NCBI GenBank assembly: GCA_963719165.1
Contig: CAVRAV010000001.1
Location: 2,542,001-2,606,000, forward strand
Direction: 5' to 3'
Origin: JAOUEA01 sp963719165
Lineage (GTDB): Bacteria; Actinomycetota; UBA4738; HRBIN12
Length of the DNA stretch: 64,000 nt
Numbering within the stretch: the stretch's first letter is position 1; every line of letters begins with the position of its first letter. The notes beneath the pieces are model-generated. The model was not told the DNA's origin. It saw only the letters and a list, made by a program, of their open reading frames with translations, and made no database searches. The position numbers were made by a program, and so were the translations under genes. Below, piece by piece: positions 18,027 to 27,170 of the stretch.

Positions 18027-19355
18027 TCACAGGATCGGGAGGTAGCGCTCCAATTCATAGGGCGAGACGTAGGCCTTGAATCCGTCCCACTCCTCGCGCT
18101 TGTTCCGCATGAGGTACTCGTGCACGTGGGCGCCCAGGGCCTCGCGGAGCACCTCGGAACGCTCGGCGAGGTGGATCGCCTCGACGAGGTCCTCCGGCAG
18201 CGACCGGATGCCCGCCGCGTCGCGCTCCTCCTCGCTCATCTCGTAGATGTTGTTGGACGCCTCGGGCGGGAGCTCGTAGTCGCCCTCCACACCTGCGAGG
18301 CCCGCCGCCAGCATGGACGCGAACGCGAGGTACGGGTTGCAGGCGGCGTCGGGGGAGCGGTATTCGATGCGCGTCGCCTCTTCCTTGCCGGGCTTGTACT
18401 GGGGCACGCGCACCAGCGCGCTGCGATTGCGACGCGCCCAGCACACGTACACGGGCGCCTCGTAGCCGGGGACCAGTCGCTTGTACGAGTTCACCCACTG
18501 GTTCGTGAGCAGCGTGATCTCGGGGGCGTGCCGCAGGAGCCCCGCGACGTAAGCCTTCGCGACCTTCGAAAGGTGGTACTCGTCGCCGGCGTCGAAGAAC
18601 GCGTTGCGGTCGCGCGTGAACAAGGACTGGTGCGTGTGCATGCCGCTGCCGTTCACGCCCGCTACCGGCTTGGGCATGAAGGTGGCGTAGATGCCGAACT
18701 CCTGCGCGACCTCCTTCACCGTGAGTCGATAGGCCATGACGTTATCCGCCATCGTGAGCGCGTCGGCGTAGCGCAGGTCGATCTCGTGCTGGGACGGAGC
18801 CACCTCGTGGTGCACGTACTCGACGGGGATCCCCATCGCCTCCAGGTACTGCACGGTGCGCGTGCGATGGTCGGTCGCCGCGTCGAGCGGCGTCTCGTCG
18901 AAGTAGCCGCCGTGGTCGAGGAAGGTGGGGTCGTCCACGCCGCGGAAATAGAAGTACTCGAGCTCCGGTCCCACGTAGAACGTGAACCCCAGCTCGGAGG
19001 CACGCTGCACCTGGCGCTTCAGCACGCCTCGCGGGTCGCCGTCGAAGGGCGTGCCGTCAGGGTTGAACACGTCGCAGAACATGCGCGCCACCGGCGCCTC
19101 GAGCTGCCACGGGATGATCTGGAAGGTCGCGGGATCCGGGACGGCCACCATGTCCGACTCCTGGATCCTGCTGAACCCCTCGATCGAGGAACCGTCGAAG
19201 CCCATCCCCTCCGCGAGCGCCCCCTCGAGCTCTTGTGACGTGATCGTGAACGACTTGAGGAAGCCCAGGACGTCGGTGAACCACAGCCGGACGAACCGGA
19301 TGCTCCGCTCCTCAACGGTGTGCAGGACGTACTCGGCTTCTGCTGAAAGGGCCAT
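18027..19355 (-). CDS. glnA: Glutamine synthetase, type I (alpha-like)
   Basis: This 442-residue enzyme makes glutamine from glutamate, ammonia and ATP. GSI signatures are intact: MGFDGSSIEGFSRIQESDM, the metal ligands in YVGPELEYF, VNGSGMHTHQS for ATP binding, and RIEYRSPDAACNPYL. The loop that carries the adenylylated Tyr in beta-type enzymes reads NIYEMSEEERDAAGIRSLP, the pattern of the alpha type, which is not controlled by GlnE. ATG 19355 is the family start. It is divergent from glnE across 111 bp that contain a GlnR-box-like site. It may be the only working glutamine synthetase in the window. Confidence 0.94.
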   Translation of the reverse strand: MALSAEAEYVLHTVEERSIRFVRLWFTDVLGFLKSFTITSQELEGALAEGMGFDGSSIEGFSRIQESDMVAVPDPATFQIIPWQLEAPVARMFCDVFNPDGTPFDGDPRGVLKRQVQRASELGFTFYVGPELEYFYFRGVDDPTFLDHGGYFDETPLDAATDHRTRTVQYLEAMGIPVEYVHHEVAPSQHEIDLRYADALTMADNVMAYRLTVKEVAQEFGIYATFMPKPVAGVNGSGMHTHQSLFTRDRNAFFDAGDEYHLSKVAKAYVAGLLRHAPEITLLTNQWVNSYKRLVPGYEAPVYVCWARRNRSALVRVPQYKPGKEEATRIEYRSPDAACNPYLAFASMLAAGLAGVEGDYELPPEASNNIYEMSEEERDAAGIRSLPEDLVEAIHLAERSEVLREALGAHVHEYLMRNKREEWDGFKAYVSPYELERYLPIL

Positions 19356-19388
19356 CCAGCCACCGTACGGGCGGGCCGCGCGGCCGTG

Positions 19389-19404
19389 GTTACGGTCGAG
19401 TAAA
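19389..19404. promoter_or_regulatory. Candidate GlnR box between glnA and glnE
   Basis: The intergenic region contains GTTAC-GGTCGA-GTAAA, close to the actinobacterial GlnR consensus gTnAC-n6-GnAAC. It lies 34 bp upstream of the glnA ATG and 62 bp from the glnE GTG. A glnR gene lies 10 kb away in the same window. Binding is inferred from sequence only. Confidence 0.5.
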
Positions 19405-19466
19405 CAGTCGCGAGCCGCCTTCGCCCGCCCCGTCGACCGAGTGCGCCGCGATGCGATGATGCCGCC

Positions 19467-22121
19467 GTGCAGACGCCCGAGTCCCTCGGCCGGACGCTCG
19501 CGGACGCCCCCGATCCCGAGCTCGCGCGCGTCGCCCTGTCCCGCGTGGGCGACGACCCGCGCGCGCGCGAGATCCTCGCCCGCCCCGAGGTGTTGCCCGT
19601 CGCCGCGCGACTGCTCGGCTTCTCCACCGCGACGGCGGACTTCCTCGTCCAGCACCCGGAGGAGGTCGGCGCGCTCGCCGACGTCACGCCCCGCACGCGC
19701 GAGGCGCTCGGTACCGAGCTGGCCTCCGACGTCGCGCGGCGCGGACCCGCCGACGGCCTCCGCCTCTTCCGGCGCCGCGCCTTGATGCGGGTGGCGGCGC
19801 GCGACCTCCAAGGGGCGGAGCTCGACGACGTCGTGGCAGAGATCTCGGCGACGGCGGACGCCTGCCTCGAGCTCGCGTGCCGCGAGGCCTCCGCGGGCCT
19901 CCGCCTGGCCGTGATCGGCGTGGGCAAGCTCGGGGGGTACGAGCTCAACTACGCGAGCGACGTCGACGTGCTCTTCGTGCACGATGCGGGCGCCGACCAG
20001 GGGGCGGCGGAGCGTGCGGCGGCACGGCTCGTGCGGCTGCTCTCCGATGCGTCCGCGGAGGGCATCGCCCTGCGCGTGGATGCCGCGCTTCGGCCCGACG
20101 GTCGGGCGGGCCCGCTCAGCCGTTCGCTCGAGACGACGCTCGAGTATTACGAGACACGGGCGGCCGTGTGGGAGCGCCAGGCGATGATCAAGGCGCGCCC
20201 CGTGGCGGGCGACCCGTGGCTCGGGGGCGCGTTCGTCGACGGCCTCACGCCGTTCGTCTATCCCCGCGATCTACGGCCCACGGCGATCGACGAGGTGCGG
20301 CGTACCAAGGTGCGGCTCGAGGAGTACGTCCGGCGGCGCGGCAAGGAGCTCACCGAGGTGAAGCGGGGCCGCGGCGGCATCCGCGATGTAGAGTTCGCGG
20401 TGCAGCTGCTGCAGATCGTGCACGGCCGCCGCGATCAACGCCTGCGGGATCCGAACACGCTCGGCGCGTTGAGCGCGCTCGCGCTGGAGGGGTACGTCGC
20501 TCATGCCGACGCGTTCGCGCTCGCCGAGGCGTACCGGTTCCTGCGGAGGCTCGAACACCGTCTGCAGATCGTGCGCGACCTTCAGACGCACGATCTCCCC
20601 GCGGACGTGCGCGCGCGAACGACGCTCGCGCGCTCGCTCCGCCTGCCCGATGCAGCGGCGTTGCAGGCGGAGTACGAGCGAACCACGGGCACGGTGCGAG
20701 GGATCCACGAACGGCTCTTCTACCGCCCGCTGATGGAGGCATTCGCGGGCCCGGCCGCCCCCACCCCAGGGGTGGACCGCGCGGCGACCCAGGAGCTCCT
20801 GGCGGGCCTGGGGTTCGCACACCCACGGCGCTCGTACGAGGTGCTGCGGCGGCTGGTGGACCCGGTCACGCGGATGGGCAAGGTGCTCGCGCACGTCTTC
20901 CCCGTGATGGCTCCCGCCCTGGCGCTCGCGGCGGATCCCGACGCCGCGCTCGTCCGGCTCGAGCGCGTGACCGACGCCGTGGGGGAGCGGGACGCCCCCG
21001 CGGACGTGCTGGCCGCGGATCCGGGCGCGGCGCGGAGGCTCGCGCACGTCGTGGCCGCCAGCTCGTTCGCCACCGACCTGCTCGCGGCAGAGCCCGAGCG
21101 GGTGCTCGCGCTCGCCGATGGCGGCGGTCCGGCGGCCGACGTCCAAGGAGCCCTGGTGGCGACCGTGGCGCGCTACGCCGGCCGGGAGCTCCTGCCGCGC
21201 GAGACCGGTGCTGCGCTCTCGGCCGTGGCAGAGCGCGTGGTGCGCGAGGCCGTGGACGCGGCCGCGCCGAACCTCCCGTTCGCGGTGATCGGCATGGGCA
21301 AGCTCGGAGCCCGCGAACTCAACGTGGCAAGCGACCTCGACGTGATGTTCGTCTACGAGGGCGAGGGGCCCGGGGACCAGCGGCGAGCGATCGAGCTGGC
21401 CGAGTCCGTGCTCGCGGGGATCCGCGCCTCTGGATGGGAGCCCGACGCAGACCTGCGGCCGGAGGGACGTGGCGGCCCGCTCGCCCGGTCGATCGCGGGG
21501 TTCCTCGAGTACTGGCAGCGCTACGCACAGACGTGGGAGTTCCAATCGCTCTTGCGGGCTCGCGCCGTGGCGGGCGATCCCGACCTGGGGAGGCGATTCG
21601 AGTCGAACGCGGCCGACGTCGCCTATCCGCCGGAGGGGGTCACGCACGACCGCGTCGCGGAGATCCGTGCGATGCGCGAGCGGATGGAGCTCGAACGCGT
21701 CAAGCCTCCCGAGGCCGCCAAGTTCCACTTCAAGCTGGGACACGGTTCGCTCGCCGATGTGCAGTTCGCGGTGGAGCTCTCACTCATGCGCCATGGTGGT
21801 GACCACCCCCAGATCCGCACGCGCCGGACCCTGGAGGCGATCGAGCGGCTGGGCGAGGCGGGGCTGCTGGAGGGGAGCGTGGCCCGCGACCTGGGCGAGG
21901 CGTTCGTGTTCCTGTCGGGGGTGAAGAACGCGCTGGAGGTCGATCGTCGGCTCCACGCGGAGGCGGTACCGCACGCTCCCGACGCGCAGACCGTCCTGGC
22001 GCGGCGGCTCGGGTATGAGGAGTACCCGCGGCAGAGCTTCCTGGACGACTACCTGCGCGTCACGCGCCGTTGCCGGCGCGCGATGGAGCGGGTCTTCGCG
22101 CTGGATGAGCCTAGGTTGTAG
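19467..22121 (+). CDS. glnE: Bifunctional glutamine synthetase adenylyltransferase/deadenylase
   Basis: This 884-residue GlnE adenylylates and deadenylylates a Tyr of beta-type glutamine synthetase in response to nitrogen status. Two nucleotidyltransferase domains are visible: an N-terminal deadenylylase with GVGKLGGYELNYASDVDVLF (about 150-170) and a C-terminal adenylyltransferase with GMGKLGARELNVASDLDVMF (about 610-630). Each is followed by GlnD-type helices (DVEFAVQLLQ and DVQFAVELSL). The length is slightly below that of Streptomyces GlnE. The start is GTG 19467. It is divergent from an alpha-type GlnA, which is not the expected substrate; the beta-type GlnA at 27-28.6 kb is, but that gene is frameshifted. 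Confidence 0.95.
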   Translation: MQTPESLGRTLADAPDPELARVALSRVGDDPRAREILARPEVLPVAARLLGFSTATADFLVQHPEEVGALADVTPRTREALGTELASDVARRGPADGLRLFRRRALMRVAARDLQGAELDDVVAEISATADACLELACREASAGLRLAVIGVGKLGGYELNYASDVDVLFVHDAGADQGAAERAAARLVRLLSDASAEGIALRVDAALRPDGRAGPLSRSLETTLEYYETRAAVWERQAMIKARPVAGDPWLGGAFVDGLTPFVYPRDLRPTAIDEVRRTKVRLEEYVRRRGKELTEVKRGRGGIRDVEFAVQLLQIVHGRRDQRLRDPNTLGALSALALEGYVAHADAFALAEAYRFLRRLEHRLQIVRDLQTHDLPADVRARTTLARSLRLPDAAALQAEYERTTGTVRGIHERLFYRPLMEAFAGPAAPTPGVDRAATQELLAGLGFAHPRRSYEVLRRLVDPVTRMGKVLAHVFPVMAPALALAADPDAALVRLERVTDAVGERDAPADVLAADPGAARRLAHVVAASSFATDLLAAEPERVLALADGGGPAADVQGALVATVARYAGRELLPRETGAALSAVAERVVREAVDAAAPNLPFAVIGMGKLGARELNVASDLDVMFVYEGEGPGDQRRAIELAESVLAGIRASGWEPDADLRPEGRGGPLARSIAGFLEYWQRYAQTWEFQSLLRARAVAGDPDLGRRFESNAADVAYPPEGVTHDRVAEIRAMRERMELERVKPPEAAKFHFKLGHGSLADVQFAVELSLMRHGGDHPQIRTRRTLEAIERLGEAGLLEGSVARDLGEAFVFLSGVKNALEVDRRLHAEAVPHAPDAQTVLARRLGYEEYPRQSFLDDYLRVTRRCRRAMERVFALDEPRL

Positions 22122-22143
22122 GCCTCGAGACCCGGGAGGAACG

Positions 22144-22938
22144 ATGGATGGCACGCCTGCGCGCCGCACGGCGCTGATCACCGGTGCGTCGGGAGGGTTC
22201 GGCGCGGAGTTCGCGCGGCTCTTCGCCGCCGACGGCTTCGACCTGATCTTGGTGGCGCGCAGCGGCGCGGCCATGGAGGAGATCGCGCAGTTGCAGGAGG
22301 GACGCCACGGCATCTCCGTCACCGTGTTGCCCAAGGACCTATCCAAGCCGGGCGCGTCGCGCGACGTGATGGCGAGCGTGCACGAACGCGGCCTCCGCGT
22401 GGACGCGTTGGTGAACAACGCCGGGTTCTCCACGTACGGCCCCTTCGCCGAGACGAACACGGAGACGCTCGATGACATGCTGGCGGTGAACGTGGCGGCT
22501 CTCACCGAGCTCACGCGGGGGTATGTCCCCGAGATGGTCGAGCGCGGGTGGGGTCGCGTGATGCTCCTGGGGTCCGTGGGCTCGTTCTCGCCGGCGCCGA
22601 TGACCGCGGCCTACGCGGCCACGAAGGCGTACGTGCTCTCGCTCGGACTCGCGCTCGCGGACGAGCTGAAGGGAACCGGCGTGAGCGTGACGACGCTCTG
22701 CCCCGGCCCCACCGAGACCGGTTTCCAGGCTCGAGCCGAGATGGAGGACTCCGCGTTGATCCGGGGGAAGAAGCTTCCCGCGGCGGCCGACGTCGCCGAG
22801 GCGGGCTACGCCGCCTTGAAGCGCGGGCGTCCGTACCTGGTGACGGGAACGCAGAGCAGGATCTTCGCCTTCGGCACCCGGTTCCTCCCGCGAACGGCCG
22901 CCGCGGCGATCGCCGGAAGGTCCCAGACGCGCATGTGA
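22144..22938 (+). CDS. Short-chain dehydrogenase/reductase
   Basis: This 264-residue classical SDR has the cofactor motif TGASGGFGAEF near the N-terminus, the NNAG motif (LVNNAGFST), a catalytic Ser (LGSVGSFSP) and the YxxxK pair in AYAATKAYV. The Arg after the second strand (VARSG) favours NADPH. The C-terminal part, with VTTLCPGPTETGF, resembles the DltE-like SDR branch. ATG 22144 is preceded by GGGAGGA. It starts 22 bp after glnE and could be read through from it. The substrate is unknown. Confidence 0.9.
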   Translation: MDGTPARRTALITGASGGFGAEFARLFAADGFDLILVARSGAAMEEIAQLQEGRHGISVTVLPKDLSKPGASRDVMASVHERGLRVDALVNNAGFSTYGPFAETNTETLDDMLAVNVAALTELTRGYVPEMVERGWGRVMLLGSVGSFSPAPMTAAYAATKAYVLSLGLALADELKGTGVSVTTLCPGPTETGFQARAEMEDSALIRGKKLPAAADVAEAGYAALKRGRPYLVTGTQSRIFAFGTRFLPRTAAAAIAGRSQTRM

Positions 22939-22953
22939 GGCCTCGCGGCCTCA
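22936..22953. terminator. Hairpin between convergent genes
   Basis: TGAGGCC-TCGC-GGCCTCA forms a perfect 7-bp stem with a 4-nt loop. It overlaps the stop codons of the SDR gene and of the convergent nitronate monooxygenase gene. No T tract follows, so termination is inferred from position. Confidence 0.5.
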
Positions 22954-23919
22954 ACCGATGAGCCCCGCCGCGCCCGCCAGGACATCCTCCGCCTGGCGGG
23001 CGATGGTGCGCACGATGTCGCCTGCCGGAAGGATCGAATCGATCAAGCCGGCGCTCTGGCCCCCGACGATCAAGAGCTCCTCCCACCGATCCTCGGCCTC
23101 CGCGTCCGCGAGCTCCTTCCTGGCCGCGCTCGGATCGGCTCGGACCTCGGCGACTCGCTCCTGCAGTCCCTCGGTGAACGCGGTCCTCCGCGCGCGAAGC
23201 TTGGTCCCATAGCCGATGGTCCCTGGGTCGGGGACGACGTCGTTGTATGCCTCGAGCTGGATCCACGCCTCCGAGCTCGAAGCGACGATCGCCCGCTTCC
23301 ACGCCTCGCTCACCGGCGCCTCCCGCGAGGCGAGGAAGCGTGTGCCGAGGTTCACGCCCGCCGCACCCAGGAGGAGCGCCGCGGCGAGGCCCCGGCCGTC
23401 GGCGATCCCGCCCGCCGCGACGACCGGCACGGGCGCCACCGCGCCGACGACCTGCGGCACGAGCGCGAGCGCCGCGACGGAGCCCCCGTATCCGCCCGCC
23501 TCCGTTCCCTGGGCCACGATGATGTCCGCGCCGTGCCCGGCGGCGACCCGGGCTTGCTCCTCGGTCGTGACCTGCTGCATGACCAGGCTCCCCGCCTCGT
23601 GGACCCGATCCATGAGCGCACCGGCGTCGTCGAGCGCGAAGGAGACGAGGGCGGGCGCGGCCTCGAGCGTGATCTCGAAGCAGACGGGGTCGAGGTCAGG
23701 CACGACGTGATTGACGGCGAACGGTCGATCGGTGGTCTCGCGTAGCGCGGCGAGGTCGCGTCGCAGGTCCTCGGGCGTCCGTTGCCAGGCGCCGAGGCTG
23801 CCGAGCCCGCCGGCGTTCGACACGGCGGCGACGAGTCGCGGCGACGTGAAGACGCTCATGCCCGCCTGGATCACGGGCACGTCGATGCCCAGCAGATCCC
23901 GCAATGGTGTGTTCAGCAC
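22951..23919 (-). CDS. Nitronate monooxygenase/2-nitropropane dioxygenase family protein
   Basis: This 322-residue FMN-dependent TIM-barrel protein is of the nitronate monooxygenase/FabK superfamily. Signatures include IPVIQAGMS-like VPVIQAGMSVFTSP at the N-terminus, VSNAGGLGSLG, the conserved AQGTEAGGYGG that contacts FMN, and AAGGIADGRGLAAAL with LGTRF. Members oxidise nitronates with O2 or reduce enoyl-ACP. The FabK-type dehydrogenase and the oxidase cannot be told apart here. GTG 23919 is preceded by GGAGGAGG. It converges on the SDR gene. Confidence 0.88.
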   Translation of the reverse strand: MLNTPLRDLLGIDVPVIQAGMSVFTSPRLVAAVSNAGGLGSLGAWQRTPEDLRRDLAALRETTDRPFAVNHVVPDLDPVCFEITLEAAPALVSFALDDAGALMDRVHEAGSLVMQQVTTEEQARVAAGHGADIIVAQGTEAGGYGGSVAALALVPQVVGAVAPVPVVAAGGIADGRGLAAALLLGAAGVNLGTRFLASREAPVSEAWKRAIVASSSEAWIQLEAYNDVVPDPGTIGYGTKLRARRTAFTEGLQERVAEVRADPSAARKELADAEAEDRWEELLIVGGQSAGLIDSILPAGDIVRTIARQAEDVLAGAAGLIG

Positions 23920-24154
23920 CGTAACCTCCTCCCCGAGGAAGAGCGTTCGCTACCTGGCTCGTTCCTCGTGAGCAGATGATCACCGGGAGCGATGTCGTGC
24001 AACCTCCTTGGCGAGCGATCGTCACGACCCCGGCGTGCGTCAACCCGGCGACCGTCGGCTCGCGCGTCGCATCCGAGGCGTGCCTATCCGGGCTGGTCCG
24101 GTGGCCGGGTCGACCGCGTAGGGTCTGCTGGATCTGCCGGAAGGGGAGGCCATC

Positions 24155-24517
24155 GTGCTCAAGGAATTCAAGGAGTTCGCGCTCAAGGGCAACCTGCTGG
24201 ACGTCGCGGTCGGGCTGGTCTTGGCGCTCGCGTTCACGGACGTGGTGAACGCATTCATCAAAGCCGTGATCTTGCCCCTCATCGCGGCGATCTTCGGCAA
24301 GCCCAACTTCGATTCGATCGTCATCCACCTCGGCGACGGGGTCATCGCGATCGGAACGTTCATCACGGCGGTCGTGAACTTCTTGCTCATCGCCTGGGTG
24401 CTCTTCCTGATCGTGAAGGCGGCCAACCGCCTGCGGAAGCCTGCCGAGGACGCCGGCCCCACCGAGGTCGAGCTCCTCACGCAGATCCGCGACGCTCTGA
24501 GCGCCCGCAACCCCTGA
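24155..24517 (+). CDS. mscL: Large-conductance mechanosensitive channel
   Basis: This 120-residue MscL forms the membrane pore that opens under hypo-osmotic shock. The amphipathic N-terminal helix KEFKEFALKGN leads into TM1 (LLDVAVGLVLALAFTDVVNA). A periplasmic loop (about 45-68) is followed by TM2 (TFITAVVNFLLIAWVLFLIV) and a charged C-terminal bundle helix. GTG 24155 is the family start, behind GGAAGGGGAGG. It is monocistronic, with a hairpin terminator 4 bp after the stop. Confidence 0.95.
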   Translation: MLKEFKEFALKGNLLDVAVGLVLALAFTDVVNAFIKAVILPLIAAIFGKPNFDSIVIHLGDGVIAIGTFITAVVNFLLIAWVLFLIVKAANRLRKPAEDAGPTEVELLTQIRDALSARNP

Positions 24518-24520
24518 ACG

Positions 24521-24539
24521 CCAAAGGCGAAGCCTTTGG
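24521..24539. terminator. Hairpin downstream of mscL
   Basis: CCAAAGGC-GAA-GCCTTTGG is a perfect 8-bp stem with a GAA triloop, 4 bp after the mscL stop. It shares the GCGAAGC apex seen in the hairpins at 16257-16285 and 59599-59631, and also lacks a T tract. Confidence 0.65.
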
Positions 24540-24638
24540 ACGGATCGCATGATCCTGACGACCCGGATCGTGATCCGCGGCCCTAGCCATCGAGCGCCAA
24601 TTGCGTTGTGCTCGCCCTCGAGCGGTAAGGGGGATGGG

Positions 24639-25301
24639 ATGCGTTGCTGGATATTGCTCGTTACGCACGGAACCATCGTCGAGTATCCCCCCGAGATCTA
24701 CCGATCACGCACGTCGGCGGTCCGGGAGGCTCGGAGGTGGAGCGAGGTCCTTTCTGGGTACGGGCAGATCAGCATCGAGCACCCCTTCGAAGGGCGGTGG
24801 GAGATCGGGGATCGCGATGTCCGACTGGTGCCCTCAGGCGACGACCGAACCGGCGGCCGTCCTTTCGAACCCCCGTGGATCGGCGTTCACTGGACGATCG
24901 ACGGGTATCCGGATCCCGAGGCGCTCATGCTCAAAGATCGGACAGCGGCCCGTCGATGGGTGCTCCAACCGACCGACTCTCTCGGACCGAGGGATGTTGA
25001 GGAAGGGGAGTGGACGATCTCGGCCAGCTTCGGATCGGCGGCAGATGAGTCGTATTCGGTTGCCCACCTCGCGAAGATCGTTGAGTGGCCGGAAGCGGCC
25101 ACCGCGGACGTAGGGTACGACGTCGAGCTGACCGGGACGTTCGTCCATTGGCTCAAGGGAGTCGTTTCCGGTCCGCCGGGACTCACCCGCGCCGCGCTCG
25201 AGACACGCATCGAGGAGAGCTGGGCAGAACTCTCGTCGACATCTGGCGTTCTCTTGGAGAGCTCATGGACTCTCGAGTCGTTCCGGGAGGAGAAGCACTG
25301 A
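24639..25301 (+). CDS. Hypothetical protein, 220 aa
   Basis: I do not recognise the family. The frame starts MRCWILLVTHGTIVEYPPEI from ATG 24639, behind GGGGGATGGG. It is rich in Trp (about 13 residues), Glu and Ser and has no signal peptide. The hydrophobic MRCWILLV start is too short for a membrane anchor. Its base composition is lower in GC than its neighbours and continues into the restriction-enzyme patch downstream, suggesting recent acquisition. Possibly a strain-specific cytoplasmic protein. Confidence 0.6.
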   Translation: MRCWILLVTHGTIVEYPPEIYRSRTSAVREARRWSEVLSGYGQISIEHPFEGRWEIGDRDVRLVPSGDDRTGGRPFEPPWIGVHWTIDGYPDPEALMLKDRTAARRWVLQPTDSLGPRDVEEGEWTISASFGSAADESYSVAHLAKIVEWPEAATADVGYDVELTGTFVHWLKGVVSGPPGLTRAALETRIEESWAELSSTSGVLLESSWTLESFREEKH

Positions 25302-25728
25302 CCGGCCCAAGCTGACGCCGGCGTTGTGCCATCCCGCTTGTGTTTGGGGTCCGATCGGGTGCGCTCACGAATACCAAGGAGGAATGACTCCCCATTTCGG
25401 GGTCGCGGCGGAGCCGACAGCGAAATCGCCGAGACAACAAGGTGGGACAACTTTGCCTGAGTTCGACGTCATCGACTCCGGGTACTACCAAGACCTCCGG
25501 TCCATAGATCCGAAGCAGCCGTGGGCAGGAGCCGGATCGACGGCATGGCGTAGGTAGGTTTCACAGCGTGTATCACGACCGTCGAGTCCCGCCGGGGCTT
25601 TATCCGAGGGTCCGGCCAACTATCCTCGGCAAGACGCTCCCTGGGACCTTGGTGGCATTCCCTACCGCCAAGTACTGGGCAAGGTTGGGCAATCAACGAG
25701 GAAGCTCTCGCACGATGTCCGGGGCGGG
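25302..25728. other. Gene-poor intergenic stretch
   Basis: These 427 bp lie between the hypothetical gene and the convergent restriction-enzyme gene. One 77-codon frame (25324-25557) is open but has no clear Shine-Dalgarno and no recognisable family. I see no RNA gene, strong hairpin or repeat. GC content is lower than the window average. It may be the remnant of an insertion junction. Confidence 0.5.
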
Positions 25729-27072
25729 TTAAGGTCGAGCGGCAGCCATGAGCCGGAGATAGGCGTCGTCCACCCAGGTCAGAAGTTGAGCGATGCTCGC
25801 GTGACCCAGGGCGTCCCGTAGCTGTTCCCCAGCTTGAGCCAGCCGACGTCCGTGGATGAGCACGATCGGATACTCATCCGAAATCAACTCCTTCTGTGCA
25901 GGCTCCGTGTACCAGGACGTCGTGACGTAAGAGCCAATCCACCCTCGCCTCAACCGTGCCACTACTCTGGCCAGGTCCTCAGCAGTGATACCACCTCCCC
26001 GCGGCCAAGGTTTGCGGCACTTTGCTTGCCCAAGGATGATGACCTTGGTTGACGCAAATCCTCGCCCAAGGTCGACTCTTTGCACGAAGTCGACGCCGCC
26101 ATCTGGACCCACAGGTGTGATCCATCCTGGGTAGTACGTGGAACCCGGGCTCTCTAGCACCAGCTGAGTTGCAAGTGAGGCGAGGGCTTGGAAGCCGTGT
26201 TTGTAGTTGCCTCCGTAGTGACCGTAGATCTCGTCGAGCACGCGACCGAGGGAGCTGTCCCTTGGGGGGACCTGCTCGTCGTACGACAAGACGTCTTCCA
26301 CAATCAGATGACGTCTGACATGGCTTGAATCTAGGGCGTCGGCCCCTTTCGCGAGCCATTTCTTCCAAGACTGCGGTGCCCTGCCATCAGCCGCTTCATC
26401 AGCGATCTTGGGATCCCGTCGGTCGTCTAGCCAGGCGACATCAAAGTGTTCCGCTCCGTCAGAGGTCTCGTCACCACGGAAGACGATGCAGTCGAACGCG
26501 TAATTGGAGAAGGAACTTCCTTTGTGCAGTTGGGTGACCCTGTGCGCCTCTCGGATCACGCCGAAGCCAAGAAACTCTGTCAACGGCTCGCCTTCGCGAT
26601 TGCCTAGATTCCGGAAGAAAAGAAGGGGAGCGGACAATGATCGCGCGGCCAGATTGTCCGCCGAGTAATGATCCATCTCCTCTAGCAGTATCCGGTTCCC
26701 AGAGCTCAGCTCTGCCGGCCTGCGATGTTCCGGTTTGTTGTCTCCGAAGTACCGGATGAAGCCAGCGTCGAGGTCCACTTCGTCGAGCCAAGGCAGTGAG
26801 TGGCGATCTCCCGCTGGTGTAAGGAAGACGGCTACTGCTGGGCGTCGCCCCCGTCGGCGGGGTCGCGAGATGGGGTTAATGCCGGCGCTCTGACGAATGT
26901 GTGTTCCATCCCTTGCGTCGGTGAGTCCCCAGAAGTTCAGGAAACCCCTCCACTCCGGGGCAGTCACGTTCTCCCGTGGCTTCCATAGCTTCTGCCCGAA
27001 GCCAAGCAGGCGTCTCTCATTGGCGAGTCCCGACATCGGGCGAAGCATCGGTGATGCCGGTGGATAGCGCAA
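25729..27072 (-). CDS. Putative modification-dependent (type IV) restriction endonuclease
   Basis: This 447-residue protein (start ATG 27072; an internal ATG at 27036 is possible) has two parts. The N-terminal part (about 35-200), with PWLDEVDLDAGFIRYFGDNK, resembles the AspBHI-type/SRA-like domain that reads 5-methylcytosine. The C-terminal part (about 290-445) is an Mrr-like PD-(D/E)xK nuclease: GGVDFVQRVD supplies the acidic residue and IILGQAKC the QxK end of the motif, followed by the conserved SYVTTSWYT strand. No methyltransferase gene is adjacent, which fits a modification-dependent enzyme. GC content is visibly lower than in the flanking genes, suggesting horizontal transfer. The domain assignment is from memory of the pattern. 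Confidence 0.65.
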   Translation of the reverse strand: MRYPPASPMLRPMSGLANERRLLGFGQKLWKPRENVTAPEWRGFLNFWGLTDARDGTHIRQSAGINPISRPRRRGRRPAVAVFLTPAGDRHSLPWLDEVDLDAGFIRYFGDNKPEHRRPAELSSGNRILLEEMDHYSADNLAARSLSAPLLFFRNLGNREGEPLTEFLGFGVIREAHRVTQLHKGSSFSNYAFDCIVFRGDETSDGAEHFDVAWLDDRRDPKIADEAADGRAPQSWKKWLAKGADALDSSHVRRHLIVEDVLSYDEQVPPRDSSLGRVLDEIYGHYGGNYKHGFQALASLATQLVLESPGSTYYPGWITPVGPDGGVDFVQRVDLGRGFASTKVIILGQAKCRKPWPRGGGITAEDLARVVARLRRGWIGSYVTTSWYTEPAQKELISDEYPIVLIHGRRLAQAGEQLRDALGHASIAQLLTWVDDAYLRLMAAARP

Positions 27073-27170
27073 ACGGGCCGGGCCCGAAGGGCCCGCCCTG
27101 GAAGCCGGTGGGTGGCCGATCCGATTTCGGCAGGCTCAGCCACAAAGTCTGAGTCAAACCAAGACGCGGA

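Noticed and set aside
25324..25557. 77-codon frame between the orphan gene and the restriction enzyme
   Set aside because: No convincing start signal and no recognisable domain. Kept only as part of the intergenic note.
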